From: a bacterium
GTDB taxonomy: Bacteria > Verrucomicrobiota > Verrucomicrobiia > Verrucomicrobiales > Akkermansiaceae
Assembly (NCBI GenBank): GCA_018222765.1
Contig: JAAEZT010000015.1
Span: 27,357-91,356, forward strand
DNA: 64,000 nt
Direction: 5' to 3'
Positions 42,515-52,136 of this stretch are shown here, piece by piece. A program made the position numbers and the translations under genes. The notes below the pieces were generated by a model. It ran no database searches, was not told the DNA's origin, and was given only the letters and a program-made list of their open reading frames with translations. Positions within the stretch are counted from its first letter, which is position 1. Each line of letters opens with the position of its first letter.

Positions 42515-44314
42515 TTACTCTTCCTTGGGCTTCTCCACGTAGGTGGATTTGATGCGTAGGTCGCGGAGGGCAATCGAAGTCGCGCTTCCGGGGCTTGAGG
42601 TCATGAGCTCGGCTCCCTTGTTATTTTTTGGGAAGGCGATGACTTCGCGGATCGAGTTTTCCTTGCAGGCCAGCATTACGACGCGATCGAGCCCCAGGGC
42701 AATGCCGCCGTGGGGAGGAGCGCCGTATTTGAAGGCGTCGAGGATGTGCTCGAATTCCTCGGCAGCCTCTTCTTCGCTAATTCCGAGCGCCGTGAACATC
42801 GAACTCTGCAAGTCGGCTTCGTGGATTCGAATCGAACCGCCACCCAGTTCATAGCCATTGAGCACGACGTCGTAGGCTTGGGCACGAAGCCCATCGAGTT
42901 CGCCATTGCGAAGTTTTTCCTCGTCTTCTTTGAGTGGGCGGGTGAAGGGATGGTGCACCGCGACGTGGCGGCCTTCCTCTTCGTCATAGGCGAGGAGAGG
43001 GAATTCCGTGACCCAAAGGAAATCGAGCTCCTCGTTCCCTTTGAGCAACTCCCTAAGGCTGGCAACCTCAAGGCGGATGCGTCCGAGGACGTCGCAGGCA
43101 GGCTCCCAGCTGTCGGCTGCGAAGAGGATGAGGTCTCCGGGTTCGATGTTGAGTTTGCTGCGAAGAGCTTCCACTTCGCTGTCGGTCATCCGCTTCACGA
43201 ATGGCGAACGCCAGGTCGTGCGGTCGGTGTCGCGGGCCTGAATGTAGGCGAGTCCCTTGGCTCCAGCTTCCTGAGCCAGCTTAGTGAGCTTGTCGATTTG
43301 GCCGGTGGAAATGTCCGCAAAGCCTTTCGCGTTGATTGCTTTAACAACGCCGCCGTTGGCAACAGTTCCGGAGAAGACGCGAAATTCGCAGTCTTTGAGG
43401 TCCTCGGTAAGGTCAACCATCTCCATGCCGATGCGACGTTCGGGCTTATCGGAGCCATAGCGATCCATAGCGTCTTTCCAGGTGAGACGCTCAAATGGAG
43501 TAGGGACTTCCACTCCACGGGCTTGTGAGAACATCGAGGAGAGCATTCCTTCGATCATTCCGATAATGTCGTCTTGTGAGACAAAGGAGGCCTCGATATC
43601 GATCTGGCTGAATTCCGGCTGTCGGTCTGCTCGCAGATCTTCGTCGCGGAAGCAACGGGCTATCTGGAAATACTTTTCGACGCCGGCAACCATGAGCATC
43701 TGCTTGTATTGTTGGGGTGCTTGCGGAAGGGCGTAGAATTTTCCGGGGTTGATGCGCGAAGGCACGAGAAAGTCTCGGGCTCCTTCCGGAGTGGCTTTGG
43801 AGAGGATGGGGGTTTCAACTTCCAGGAAACCTTCGTCCGAAAGGAAATCACGGGCGGCTTTGGTGATGATATGACGCTGTTTGAGGTTTTCGCTCAGGCG
43901 CGGGCGGCGAAGGTCGAGATAGCGATGCTTGAGACGGAGGTCTTCGTTGGAGAGTTCCTTGTCGAGCTGGAAGGGGAGCACCTCTGCCTTGTTGACAATA
44001 TTGAGCTCCTTGGCGACGAGTTCAACTTGCCCGGTGGCAAGATCGTCGTTGGTGGCGTCCACCTCTTCGGTTTTAAGTCTGGCAGTGACCGTCCCCGTGA
44101 CTTGAATCACGTCTTCTTCACGAAGTGAGTGGGAAAGCTTGGCGGCCTCGATGGAGTCATCGGGACGGAAAACTACTTGGGTCAGGCCTTCGCGGTCGCG
44201 GAGGTCGATAAAGATCACGCCTCCGTGGTCACGCGTGGAATTCACCCAACCGGTCAAGGTGACGGTTTGTCCGATATGCTCGGAGCGAATTTCGTTACAG
44301 TGGTGTGTTCTCAT
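42515..44314 (-). CDS. aspS: Aspartyl-tRNA synthetase, bacterial type
   Basis: Charges tRNA-Asp. The 599-residue length, an N-terminal OB fold (GQTVTLTGWVNSTRDHGG), class II motif 2 (FRDEDLRADRQPEFSQID), an inserted GAD domain and motif 3 (GIALGLDRVVML) define the bacterial AspRS. The ATG overlaps the hisS stop by four bases (ATGA), so hisS-aspS are translationally coupled, an arrangement found in many bacteria. Whether it is discriminating or also charges tRNA-Asn cannot be read by eye with certainty. Confidence 0.96.
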   Translation of the reverse strand: MRTHHCNEIRSEHIGQTVTLTGWVNSTRDHGGVIFIDLRDREGLTQVVFRPDDSIEAAKLSHSLREEDVIQVTGTVTARLKTEEVDATNDDLATGQVELVAKELNIVNKAEVLPFQLDKELSNEDLRLKHRYLDLRRPRLSENLKQRHIITKAARDFLSDEGFLEVETPILSKATPEGARDFLVPSRINPGKFYALPQAPQQYKQMLMVAGVEKYFQIARCFRDEDLRADRQPEFSQIDIEASFVSQDDIIGMIEGMLSSMFSQARGVEVPTPFERLTWKDAMDRYGSDKPERRIGMEMVDLTEDLKDCEFRVFSGTVANGGVVKAINAKGFADISTGQIDKLTKLAQEAGAKGLAYIQARDTDRTTWRSPFVKRMTDSEVEALRSKLNIEPGDLILFAADSWEPACDVLGRIRLEVASLRELLKGNEELDFLWVTEFPLLAYDEEEGRHVAVHHPFTRPLKEDEEKLRNGELDGLRAQAYDVVLNGYELGGGSIRIHEADLQSSMFTALGISEEEAAEEFEHILDAFKYGAPPHGGIALGLDRVVMLACKENSIREVIAFPKNNKGAELMTSSPGSATSIALRDLRIKSTYVEKPKEE

Positions 44315-45588
44315 GATGTGGTGTTGAGTCGTTTTAGGATGGAGTCCGCGACGTCGGCGTTGGCCGTAATCGTTTCTTCAGTTCTTGAGGAGAGGGTTTT
44401 CATTACGAGCTCGGGGAATTCATTTCCCACGACGAGGGCCAGTTGGGCGCCCGATTGTTCGGCTTGTTTGAATTGCTTGCCGACTTTAGTTGGAGCTAGT
44501 GGATAGGTCACTGCGATTCCGGCGCTGCGAAGTTGCGAAGCCAGGCCAAGAACGTCGAGTTCTTTCGATTCGTCGGCAAGGACGATGAAAACGTCGCAAG
44601 CTTTGTCCGCTTCGAGTGCTTCTTGCATCTTTGCGGCAGCGTGTGGTGTTTCTTCGATGAGATGACGAATGACAACGTCGCCAATCGCAAATCCGGCGGC
44701 GGGGAGGTCAACCGAACCATCGGAGAGGCTGGAGATGAGGGTGTCGTAACGTCCGCCCCCTGCGACGGCGCGGAGGGATTTTCTGGCATCAAAGACTTCG
44801 AAGACCACGCCGGTGTAGTAGGCGAGGCCGCGCACGATAGAAAGATCGACTTCGACTTCGTCCCGCATGCCCCGGGCTTCGAGATTGGCAAGGATGTTGT
44901 CTAGGTTTTCGCCGAGAGCTTCGGGCTGCTCGATGGCGTTGTTGACTTCGTCGGCGGTGAGGCCGAGAGACGAGAGGTTTTCCTCCGTGACCTCGGGCTT
45001 GTTGCGCTCAAGCTTGTCGACGATCTGGAGAAGTTCGGCGGTTTGTGCTTTGCTAAGACCTTTCTTTTCACCGAAGGCCTGCCAGTAGCTACGATCGGAA
45101 AGACGGATGACGTAGTCGCCGGGCTGGAAACCAAGTTCACGCATTAATTCGATCGCGAGGGCGATGAGTTCGGCGTCTGCTCCGGAATTTGATTCGCCGA
45201 TGAGGTCGACATTGAATTGGTAAAACTCGCGGGTGCGGCCTTTCTGGGGCTTTTCGTAGCGGAAGCACTGACCGATTTCGAACCAACGCATCGGCTTTTG
45301 GTAATTCCGCTGCACGGTGGCAGCGAGGCGACCGAGCGAGGCGGTGACTTCGGGACGAAGGGTGATATCGCGTCCGCCCTGGTCTTCGAATCGGAAGAGC
45401 TGGCTGCTCAATTCGCCGCCCGACTTCTTGAGGTAGAGTTCGGTAGGTTCGAGAAGGGGAGTTTCGTATTCGAGGAAGCCATAGCGTCTCGCCACTTCAC
45501 GAAAAGTCCGGAAGAGATAATTGCGCACTGCGCAGTCTTCGGGACGAAAATCACGAAAACCGGGGAGACTTTGAAAACCTTTGGCCAT
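44311..45588 (-). CDS. hisS: Histidyl-tRNA synthetase
   Basis: Charges tRNA-His. The 425-residue protein has the class II motif 2 region RYEKPQKGRTREFYQFNVD, the HisRS-specific GLAYYTGVVFEVF and AVAGGGRYD, and a C-terminal anticodon-binding domain starting near ACDVFIVLAD. ATG at 45588 begins MAKGFQSLPGFRDF, the conserved N-terminus; the open frame reaches to 45672 but that part is not family-like. Upstream gene of the hisS-aspS pair. Confidence 0.95.
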   Translation of the reverse strand: MAKGFQSLPGFRDFRPEDCAVRNYLFRTFREVARRYGFLEYETPLLEPTELYLKKSGGELSSQLFRFEDQGGRDITLRPEVTASLGRLAATVQRNYQKPMRWFEIGQCFRYEKPQKGRTREFYQFNVDLIGESNSGADAELIALAIELMRELGFQPGDYVIRLSDRSYWQAFGEKKGLSKAQTAELLQIVDKLERNKPEVTEENLSSLGLTADEVNNAIEQPEALGENLDNILANLEARGMRDEVEVDLSIVRGLAYYTGVVFEVFDARKSLRAVAGGGRYDTLISSLSDGSVDLPAAGFAIGDVVIRHLIEETPHAAAKMQEALEADKACDVFIVLADESKELDVLGLASQLRSAGIAVTYPLAPTKVGKQFKQAEQSGAQLALVVGNEFPELVMKTLSSRTEETITANADVADSILKRLNTTS

Positions 45589-45917
45589 GGAATGTAAAGG
45601 GGATGGGTCGCGGGCGCGCGAGGATAGGACCCGATTTCCACTTGTCGAGACGGGATTGTCATGAGGTCTCAATAGATTTTTTTCGGGAGGAGGGAATTGG
45701 ACTGAAAATCACCAATCCAGACCTAATTAGGGCAAAAATTGCAGGTTTATTTACATCGATGAATGATTGGTGATTCCAAAGAAGTTGCACATTTCAACCG
45801 TATTTATTCACAATCCCTTGTAAAATTTTAGTGAAACATGAAAGAGGAGACAGGCGTCAGACGTTAGAAAATGTTTTTGTAGCCAGCTAAGGGGCAATCT
45901 GCATACTCCGCCGCGAG
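45589..45917 (+). other. AT-rich intergenic stretch between hisS and the exported peptidase
   Basis: No gene is visible. The sequence from about 45680 to 45880 is much more AT-rich than its surroundings, as expected for promoters of the divergent genes. I found no single convincing -35/-10 pair and no stable hairpin. Confidence 0.4.
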
Positions 45918-46532
45918 ATGCCAGAGCCAACACCGACCTCACGTATCGTCCTCCCTACTCGTCGCAATTTTCTTGCGGCAACGGCCGCCGCTGCGGCAGG
46001 CCTCGGTGCCTCCGTGGGAACCAGCCAAGCATTTCTTTTCCGCCGTTCCATTCCTCTTGATATGAGTGAGCTTTCCCCTAGCTGGGTTGCCGATCAAGGG
46101 GAGCGTAGTATTCAAAGTTATGCGGACTTTCTTTCCGGGCTTCGCCTGAAGTATGTCACACCGATGCAAGTCATTGAGTCGCATGCCAAGAAAAAGGGGA
46201 GCGTGTGGAATGCTCTTCCTCCTCGCTCGATGTGGCGAAATATGGGAAGTAGCTTAAAATTGGCCGACAAGATTGCGGCTCAGGTTGGCACTCCGGTTAG
46301 AGAAGTGACGTCTGCTTACCGTAGTCCGGCATACAACCGTCGTTGCCCCGGCGCAAAAAGCCATTCCTGGCACATGAAAAATTGCGCACTTGATCTCAAG
46401 TTCGCTACTTCTACTTCGAGAGTTGCAGCCGCTGCCCGTTACCTGCGCAGCAAGGGGGTCTTTAAAGGTGGCGTGGGGCGATACAGTTCTTTCATCCACG
46501 TGGACACCCGCGGGCACAACGTAGATTGGTAG
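45918..46532 (+). CDS. Tat-exported M15-type (YcbK/DUF882) peptidase
   Basis: A 204-residue protein with a textbook twin-arginine signal (PTRRNFLAATAAAAAGLGAS). The catalytic domain has TSAYRSPAYNR, then the M15/YcbK-like zinc motif SHSWHMKNCALDLKF and the final FIHVDTRG. These are features of peptidoglycan D,D- or L,D-carboxy/endopeptidases. The mature enzyme should act in the periplasm on cell-wall peptides. ATG at 45918 gives the correct Tat n-region. It stands alone between hisS and ilvY. Confidence 0.85.
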   Translation: MPEPTPTSRIVLPTRRNFLAATAAAAAGLGASVGTSQAFLFRRSIPLDMSELSPSWVADQGERSIQSYADFLSGLRLKYVTPMQVIESHAKKKGSVWNALPPRSMWRNMGSSLKLADKIAAQVGTPVREVTSAYRSPAYNRRCPGAKSHSWHMKNCALDLKFATSTSRVAAAARYLRSKGVFKGGVGRYSSFIHVDTRGHNVDW

Positions 46533-46540
46533 TCTGCTTC

Positions 46541-47437
46541 TTAATTTGGATTTTTGAAAAGGCCGCCTCGTAATGATGCGAGTTCCCAAAGAGCGGCGAC
46601 GCTTCGTCGTTTGAGACTTTTTTGGGTGGAGCAAAGTCCAACTTCGTAAGCGGCGAGTTTGGGTGCCTGATCGATGATCTGCACTTTATCTCGAAAAGGA
46701 CTTTTCTCGAGGACTAGTTCGGGAACCACTCCGATACCGCATCCCAGACGAACCATGGCAATGCTGGCTTCGTTTCCCGAGACTTCGGTGGTGATCTGGG
46801 GCCGAATGGAATATTTATTGAGGTAGGCATCGAGTCTTCGACGGGAGAGGCCACTGCTGGGAAGAACCAAAGTTGCCGTCGCAAGATCGAGGGAGCCATC
46901 ACGCATGGGAACGGCGGATTTATTTTTCGGTCCGATGAAAACCAGCGCGGTCTTTCTCAACGGGAGAAACTCCAGCTTTCCCGGTTGGCGATCCGGGAGG
47001 GCGGCGACTGCGAGATCGAATTCTCCGGTGAGTACCTGTGGAACGGCGTCCTCGGCTGCGCCGGTCTTGAGTGAGATTTGTACGGAAGGATAGCGGGTTC
47101 GGAAGGCTTCGAGGAGGTTGGGGAGGAGATTGTAAACTGCCGTGACCGAGGCATAGATCGAAATTTCTCCGGAAGTGAGTTCATTGCCCGAGAGCTCGGA
47201 CTTCATCGATTCCCAATCAAGCAGGGCCTGCCGCGCGTAGCGGCTGAAGGTGATCCCCGCCTCGGTCAGGGCTACTCCCCGGTTGTCCCTCAGGAAGAGG
47301 GCTACGCCGACATTTTCCTCGAGACGTTGAATTGCGCGGGTGAGGGCGGAGGCGCTCATATTGCAGGCCTGGCTTGTTTTCCCAAAATGAAGGGTTTCGC
47401 AGAGGTGGAGAAAAGGGCGGAGTTCGTCGGGATTCAC
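46541..47437 (-). CDS. ilvY: LysR-family regulator, IlvY-like
   Basis: A 298-residue LysR-type transcriptional regulator. The N-terminal helix-turn-helix (LCETLHFGKTSQACNMSASALTRAIQRLEE) and effector-binding domain (GEISIYASVTAVYNLLP) match IlvY by arrangement. It diverges from ilvC across 117 bases, exactly as in enterobacteria, where IlvY activates ilvC with acetolactate or acetohydroxybutyrate. GTG at 47437 is required because a TGA lies in frame just upstream. A perfect palindrome in the shared promoter is a good operator candidate. Confidence 0.88.
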   Translation of the reverse strand: MNPDELRPFLHLCETLHFGKTSQACNMSASALTRAIQRLEENVGVALFLRDNRGVALTEAGITFSRYARQALLDWESMKSELSGNELTSGEISIYASVTAVYNLLPNLLEAFRTRYPSVQISLKTGAAEDAVPQVLTGEFDLAVAALPDRQPGKLEFLPLRKTALVFIGPKNKSAVPMRDGSLDLATATLVLPSSGLSRRRLDAYLNKYSIRPQITTEVSGNEASIAMVRLGCGIGVVPELVLEKSPFRDKVQIIDQAPKLAAYEVGLCSTQKSLKRRSVAALWELASLRGGLFKNPN

Positions 47438-47449
47438 TGGTGTTTCATA

Positions 47450-47459
47450 TATTGCAATA
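47450..47459. promoter_or_regulatory. Candidate IlvY operator
   Basis: TATTGCAATA is a perfect ten-base palindrome in the ilvY-ilvC divergent region. A weaker inverted copy, TATTGAATTG, appears on the minus strand about 20 bases farther at 47472-47481. TTGCAA at 47453-47458 could also be the -35 of ilvC, so an activator bound here would touch polymerase. Confidence 0.5.
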
Positions 47460-47554
47460 CTGTCTTCCGATCAATTCAATAAGTGAAATGAGATTCGTCG
47501 TTTACAATTCTGGGATTCCTGACATTGAGAGCCGTCAATCCAACTACTCACAGC

Positions 47555-49030
47555 ATGAGCACGAACTACTTCAACACTCTTCCTCTCCGTCGCCAACTCG
47601 ATGAACTCGGCACCTGCCGCTTCATGGACTCTTCGGAATTTTCCAACGGCGTGACTGCGGCCAGAGGCCTCAAGATCGTCATCGTCGGATGCGGAGCCCA
47701 AGGACTTAACCAGGGCCTCAACATGCGCGACTCCGGTCTCGACGTTTCATACACTCTTCGCGCTGCTGCGATTTCAGAGAAGCGCCAGTCCTACCTCAAT
47801 GCCACCGAGAATGGTTTCGCCGTCGGCACCTATGAGGAAATGCTTCCCACAGCCGACATTGTGATGAATCTCGCACCAGACAAGCAGCACACCGACGTGG
47901 TGAACACCGTCGTGCCTCTCATGAAGGAAGGTGCTTGCTTCTCCTACGCCCACGGATTCAACATCGTGGAAGAGGGGACCGAGATCCGCAGCGACCTCAC
48001 CGTGATCATGGTGGCTCCGAAGAGCCCCGGTTCCGAGGTGCGTGAAGAATACAAGCGTGGCTTTGGTGTTCCGACTCTCATCGCCTGCCATGGTGAGAAC
48101 GATCCTTCCGGCGAAGGTATCGAGATTGCCAAGGCTCTTTGTGTTGCTCAGGGCGGAGATCGTGCCGGTGTGCTCGAGTCTTCTTTCGTTGCTGAAGTGA
48201 AGTCCGACCTTATGGGAGAGCAGACTATTCTCTGTGGACTTCTTCAAGCTGGTTCCATTCTTTGCTTCGACAAGATGAAGGCTGACGGGATAGACACAAA
48301 GTGGGCTGTCAAATTCATCCAGCACGGATGGGAAGTGATCACCGAGGCTCTCAAGCACGGTGGCATCACCAACATGATGGACCGTCTTTCCAACCCGGCG
48401 AAAATCAAAGCATTCGAACTCTCCGAGCAGCTCAAGTTCATTATGCGTGATCTTTTCTACAAGCACATGGACGACATCATCTCCGGTGAGTTCTCCAGCA
48501 CTATGATGGCTGATTGGGCCAACGATGACGTTAATCTTCTTGGATGGCGCAAGGACACCGGCGAGACTGAATTCGAACAAACCGAAGGCGAAGGAGACAT
48601 CACTGAGCAGGAATACTTCGACAAGGGAATCCTCATGGTCGCCTTCGTGCGTGCCGGAGTTGAGCTTGCCTTCGAAGCCATGGTGGAAGCCGGCATCGAA
48701 CCTGAGTCTGCTTACTACGAGTCCCTTCATGAAACTCCGCTTATCGCCAATACTATCGCACGTAAGAAGCTCTACGAAATGAATCGCGTCATTTCCGATA
48801 CGGCCGAATATGGTTGTTACCTCTTCTCACACGCAGCGGTACCTCTTTTGCAGGACTTCATGGCGGGTGTGGACACCAGCGTTATTGGTAAGGAACTCTC
48901 CTCTGCCGACAATGGCGTCGACAACCAAACTCTCGTTCAAGTGAACGCCGAGCTCCGTGAACATCCCGTCGAGGAGATTGGCATCTACCTTCGTGAAGCC
49001 ATGGGGGCGATGAAGGCCATCGTGAGCTAG
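47555..49030 (+). CDS. ilvC: Ketol-acid reductoisomerase, class II (long form)
   Basis: Second enzyme of isoleucine and valine synthesis. The 491-residue length and sequence are the plant/enterobacterial class II type: [16 protein letters not shown] start, nucleotide site [37 protein letters not shown] and [14 protein letters not shown]. Similarity to E. coli IlvC is obvious by eye throughout. ATG at 47555 was chosen over the longer frame from 47525. Codons end preferentially in C, as in rpsA, consistent with high expression. A terminator follows. Confidence 0.97.
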   Translation: MSTNYFNTLPLRRQLDELGTCRFMDSSEFSNGVTAARGLKIVIVGCGAQGLNQGLNMRDSGLDVSYTLRAAAISEKRQSYLNATENGFAVGTYEEMLPTADIVMNLAPDKQHTDVVNTVVPLMKEGACFSYAHGFNIVEEGTEIRSDLTVIMVAPKSPGSEVREEYKRGFGVPTLIACHGENDPSGEGIEIAKALCVAQGGDRAGVLESSFVAEVKSDLMGEQTILCGLLQAGSILCFDKMKADGIDTKWAVKFIQHGWEVITEALKHGGITNMMDRLSNPAKIKAFELSEQLKFIMRDLFYKHMDDIISGEFSSTMMADWANDDVNLLGWRKDTGETEFEQTEGEGDITEQEYFDKGILMVAFVRAGVELAFEAMVEAGIEPESAYYESLHETPLIANTIARKKLYEMNRVISDTAEYGCYLFSHAAVPLLQDFMAGVDTSVIGKELSSADNGVDNQTLVQVNAELREHPVEEIGIYLREAMGAMKAIVS

Positions 49031-49053
49031 GCAGTTCCGATTAACATTTCAAA

Positions 49054-49086
49054 AGCCCGGAGCCTCTTCAAGGCCCGGGTTTTTTG
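49054..49086 (+). terminator. Terminator after ilvC
   Basis: GC-rich stem GCCCGG ... CCGGGT with a nested AGCC/GG(C) part, followed by six or more T residues, 24 bases after the ilvC stop. Confidence 0.85.
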
Positions 49087-49431
49087 TGATTGCCGGTCCG
49101 AGGATCTTCGAGGCATTCAAAGAGGGTGATACCCCTTGATAGAGTGTGCCGGGCTTAATGGGGCCAATTTGTTAGCCTTTCCCTCGCTTGATCGCCCTGG
49201 CGGTTAAGTTTGTTAATGGAGCCTGACACGTAGGATCTACGGCTCATGGTTTACCAGTCATGATACCAACTAATTGCCAGTGTTCAGGCTGAAATCAATG
49301 AGCTCCAGCTGGAGGAGCAGGAGAGTGCCGATGACGCTAAGAACAAAAATAAGATCACGATGTAGAAAGCGGCAACTTAAAGCAATCAAGAAAGCCAAGT
49401 TTGCAGAAATGCGGGCGTGGCTTCTTTGATT
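49087..49431. other. Intergenic stretch with possible decayed coding sequence
   Basis: No intact gene. One frame around 49275-49370 reads ASVQAEINELQLEEQESADD then NKNKITM and stop, a protein-like acidic helix. The next frame at 49380-49429 continues with LKAIKKAKFAEMRAWLL. Together they look like the frameshifted end of a small lost protein, but this is tentative. Confidence 0.3.
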
Positions 49432-50466
49432 TTAGGGAGTTTCTTGAATCCGCTCGTTGATTTCCCCAATGGCCCATTGGGCGTGTTCGGTCACGAGGGA
49501 GGCCTCGTTGTGGGCGGTGGCGTAGAGGGCTGGAAGATCGTCTTGATCGCCGGTGTTGCCGAGGGCGACGCAGACGTTTCTCAGGAAGCGGTCGCGTTTG
49601 ATTCGTTTGATGGGAGACTTCGCGAAGAGGGCTCGGAATTGCTCAAGGTCGAGAGCGAGGAAGTCGCGGAGGCGATGCTCAAAGAGGCCGGGTCGGGCGT
49701 GGAGGCTGGCCTCGCGGGAGACCTGGGCGAAGCGGTTCCAAGGGCAGGCGTCGAGGCAGTCGTCGCAGCCGTAGATGCGGTCGCCGATGGCGCGACGGAA
49801 TTCAAGCGGGATGCTCCCTTTGTGCTCAATGGTGAGATAGGAAATGCAGCGCTTTGCGGCCAGTTGTCGTGGGCCGGTGATAGCCTCGGTCGGGCAGGCT
49901 TGGATACAGGCGGTGCATTTGCCGCAGTGGTCGCTCGATGCTTTGTCGGGTTCGAGCTCGAGGGTGGTAAGGAGTTCGCAAAGGAAAAACCAAGTGCCGA
50001 GTTTACGATGGATTTGTACCGTGGATTTTCCATTCCAGCCGAGACCTGAGGCACTGGCGAAGTCGCGCTCCAGGATGGGGCCCGTATCGACGTAGTAGCG
50101 CTGCTGGCCGCCCATGTCTTCGAGAGCGAGATTGAGATCTTTGAGCTTTTCTTCGATAAGGTCGTGGTAGTCGTCGTTCCACGAGTAGCGGGCGATACGA
50201 TAGCCGGTGTCTGGGTGATCCTTTGCGGGGAGGTAATTCAGAGCGAGGGAGATGACCGAGCGACAGCCGGGAAGGACTTCGCGGGGATCGCAACGACGTT
50301 CGACGTTTCGTTCGAGCCAGCCCATGTCACCGGCGTGACCCTGCTCGACCCAATCGAGATAGTTGTCGGCGTGAGGCGCGCGTTGCGCGGCCGAGACGCG
50401 GCAATCATCAAAGCCGAGCTGCCGGGCGACGAACTGGACGTTCCTTTTGACCGTTTCCGGTGTCAT
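49432..50466 (-). CDS. queG: Epoxyqueuosine reductase
   Basis: Last step of queuosine synthesis in tRNA, using cobalamin and two [4Fe-4S] clusters. The 344-residue protein has CGKCTACIQACPTEAI and CDDCLDACPWNRF as cluster motifs, the N-terminal YLDWVEQGHAGDMGWL, and a C-terminal HEAT-like segment (RFLRNVCVALGNTGDQDDLP). Its ATG overlaps the aroK stop by four bases, indicating coupled translation. Secure assignment. Confidence 0.95.
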   Translation of the reverse strand: MTPETVKRNVQFVARQLGFDDCRVSAAQRAPHADNYLDWVEQGHAGDMGWLERNVERRCDPREVLPGCRSVISLALNYLPAKDHPDTGYRIARYSWNDDYHDLIEEKLKDLNLALEDMGGQQRYYVDTGPILERDFASASGLGWNGKSTVQIHRKLGTWFFLCELLTTLELEPDKASSDHCGKCTACIQACPTEAITGPRQLAAKRCISYLTIEHKGSIPLEFRRAIGDRIYGCDDCLDACPWNRFAQVSREASLHARPGLFEHRLRDFLALDLEQFRALFAKSPIKRIKRDRFLRNVCVALGNTGDQDDLPALYATAHNEASLVTEHAQWAIGEINERIQETP

Positions 50467-50990
50467 TCCGGTTGGGAGAAATAGTAGCGGGCAGATTCGA
50501 TGATCCCGGTGGTAATCTCGTCGAAGTTCAGTTGGTTGGTTTCAATGGCGAGGTGGGCGCATTCTTTGTAGAGCGGGATTCGGGTCTCGAGCAATTTTCG
50601 GATTGTCCCGGCGGGGTCTTCGTTATTGAGAAGAGGACGGTTGTTGTTGCGGGCGGTTCGGTTGTGGATTTCTTCGGGGCTGGCGACGAGCCAGATGACG
50701 TAACCCATTTTTCGGAGGAGTTGGCGGTTTTCCTCGCGGATAATGATGCCGCCTCCGGTGGAAATGATGTGTCCGGATTGCGTGAGAAGAGATCGGAGAA
50801 GAGCGGTTTCCATGTCGCGAAAGGCATCCTCGCCTTCTTCTTCGAAAATTTCCGGAATGCTGCGTCCCTGTTGTTCCTCGATCAACTGGTCGGTATCGAT
50901 GACGGGATAGCTCAAGGTTTTGGACAGGCTGCGCCCGATGGTGGACTTGCCTGTTCCCATGAAACCTACGAGGATAATGTTCTCCGTCAT
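50463..50990 (-). CDS. aroK: Shikimate kinase
   Basis: Phosphorylates shikimate in aromatic amino-acid synthesis. P-loop GFMGTGKSTIGRSL at residues 9-22, DTDQLIEEQQGRSIPEIFE for shikimate binding, STGGGIIIREENR, and the lid arginine in RPLLNNEDP. At 175 residues it is standard length. Upstream partner of queG through an ATGA overlap. Confidence 0.95.
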   Translation of the reverse strand: MTENIILVGFMGTGKSTIGRSLSKTLSYPVIDTDQLIEEQQGRSIPEIFEEEGEDAFRDMETALLRSLLTQSGHIISTGGGIIIREENRQLLRKMGYVIWLVASPEEIHNRTARNNNRPLLNNEDPAGTIRKLLETRIPLYKECAHLAIETNQLNFDEITTGIIESARYYFSQPE

Positions 50991-51054
50991 GCTGATGGTG
51001 AAAAGTCTAGCTTCTTAATTCGATTCATGAAGCTGTATTTGCTAAAGATCCGCC

Positions 51055-52080
51055 GTGGACACGAAATTAGTCGTCGCAGATTTTGAAGATTGGCGTGAAA
51101 CCGTCGATGAAGCAATCGCTCTTTTGGAGCAGGGAGGGGTCGTGGCATTGCCTACGGAGACCGTCTACGGGCTGGCGGCAGATGCTTTCAATGCCGAGGC
51201 TGTGGCTAAGGTGTTCGAGATCAAGGAACGTCCCAGCTTTGATCCGCTGATCGTGCATATCGGCCACAAACGCGATTTGGAAAAAGTGGCGATGGTGCCC
51301 GAGGAGTTGGATGAATTGGTTGATGAGCTCATTGAGGCTTATTGGCCGGGACCCTTGACCTTGGTCTTGCCGAAACGGCCGGAGGTGCCGGATATTGTGA
51401 CCAGCGGGCTCGATACCGTGGCGGTGCGGATCAGTGCACATGAGGTGATGCGAGGAGTTTCCCGACAAATGCCGGTCGCGGCGCCGAGCGCGAATCGCTT
51501 CGGGCGGATCAGCCCAACCTCGGCACAAGCCGTTCTTGAGGAGCTTGGCGGGAAAATTCCTCTTGTGATCGATGGCGGGGCCTGTCGTGACGGGGTGGAA
51601 AGCACGATTGTCGCTCCGTCGATGGAGGAGAAAGGGCTGGTTTTGCGAATGTTGCGTCCGGGGCCGATTCCGAAGGAAGATTTGCGTAAGTTTGCCAAAG
51701 TGGTGAAGCCCAAGAAGACCAAGGCGGACCACATCGAGTCGCCGGGACAAATCGAGAGCCACTACGCGCCGACAACCCCGATGATCTTCATGGATAAGAA
51801 AGTGACTTTCGTGCCGGAGGAGGGGAAGAGCTACGGTTTGCTCAGCTATCGTGGCGAAGGAAATGCTTCACTTGTCGACAAACATGATTGGGACGCCATT
51901 GAAATGATGAGCCCGGGGAAAGGAAAGTTGGCAGAAGGCGCAGTGAGATTGTTTTACTGCCTCCGTGCGCTCGATGCTGCCGGGGTTGATCTCATCGTGG
52001 CAGAAGCGGTGAGTGAGACCGGAATCGGGGTGGCGATCAATGATCGCCTGCGCCGCGCAAGTGTGGGCTCGGGAAAATGA
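51055..52080 (+). CDS. tsaC: L-threonylcarbamoyladenylate synthase, Sua5 form
   Basis: Makes the threonylcarbamoyl-AMP used for the t6A modification of ANN-decoding tRNAs. Residues 1-200 form the YrdC domain with GGVVALPTETVYGLAADA, FEIKERPSFDPLIVHIG and AVRISAHEVMRGVS. A linker and a C-terminal Sua5 domain (residues about 225-341) follow, beginning HIESPGQIESHYAPTTPM. The two-domain architecture separates it from the short E. coli TsaC. GTG at 51055 is the start; it diverges from aroK by 64 bases. Confidence 0.93.
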   Translation: MDTKLVVADFEDWRETVDEAIALLEQGGVVALPTETVYGLAADAFNAEAVAKVFEIKERPSFDPLIVHIGHKRDLEKVAMVPEELDELVDELIEAYWPGPLTLVLPKRPEVPDIVTSGLDTVAVRISAHEVMRGVSRQMPVAAPSANRFGRISPTSAQAVLEELGGKIPLVIDGGACRDGVESTIVAPSMEEKGLVLRMLRPGPIPKEDLRKFAKVVKPKKTKADHIESPGQIESHYAPTTPMIFMDKKVTFVPEEGKSYGLLSYRGEGNASLVDKHDWDAIEMMSPGKGKLAEGAVRLFYCLRALDAAGVDLIVAEAVSETGIGVAINDRLRRASVGSGK

Positions 52081-52136
52081 CGTTAATTCGGCGGTTAGGA
52101 TTTGCCTGCCGTGCAAATAGCCGTCACATCTAACCC

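Noticed and set aside
47774..48730. 318-codon minus-strand frame opposite ilvC
   Set aside because: His/Val-rich shadow of a gene with strong codon bias; ilvC itself is unmistakable.
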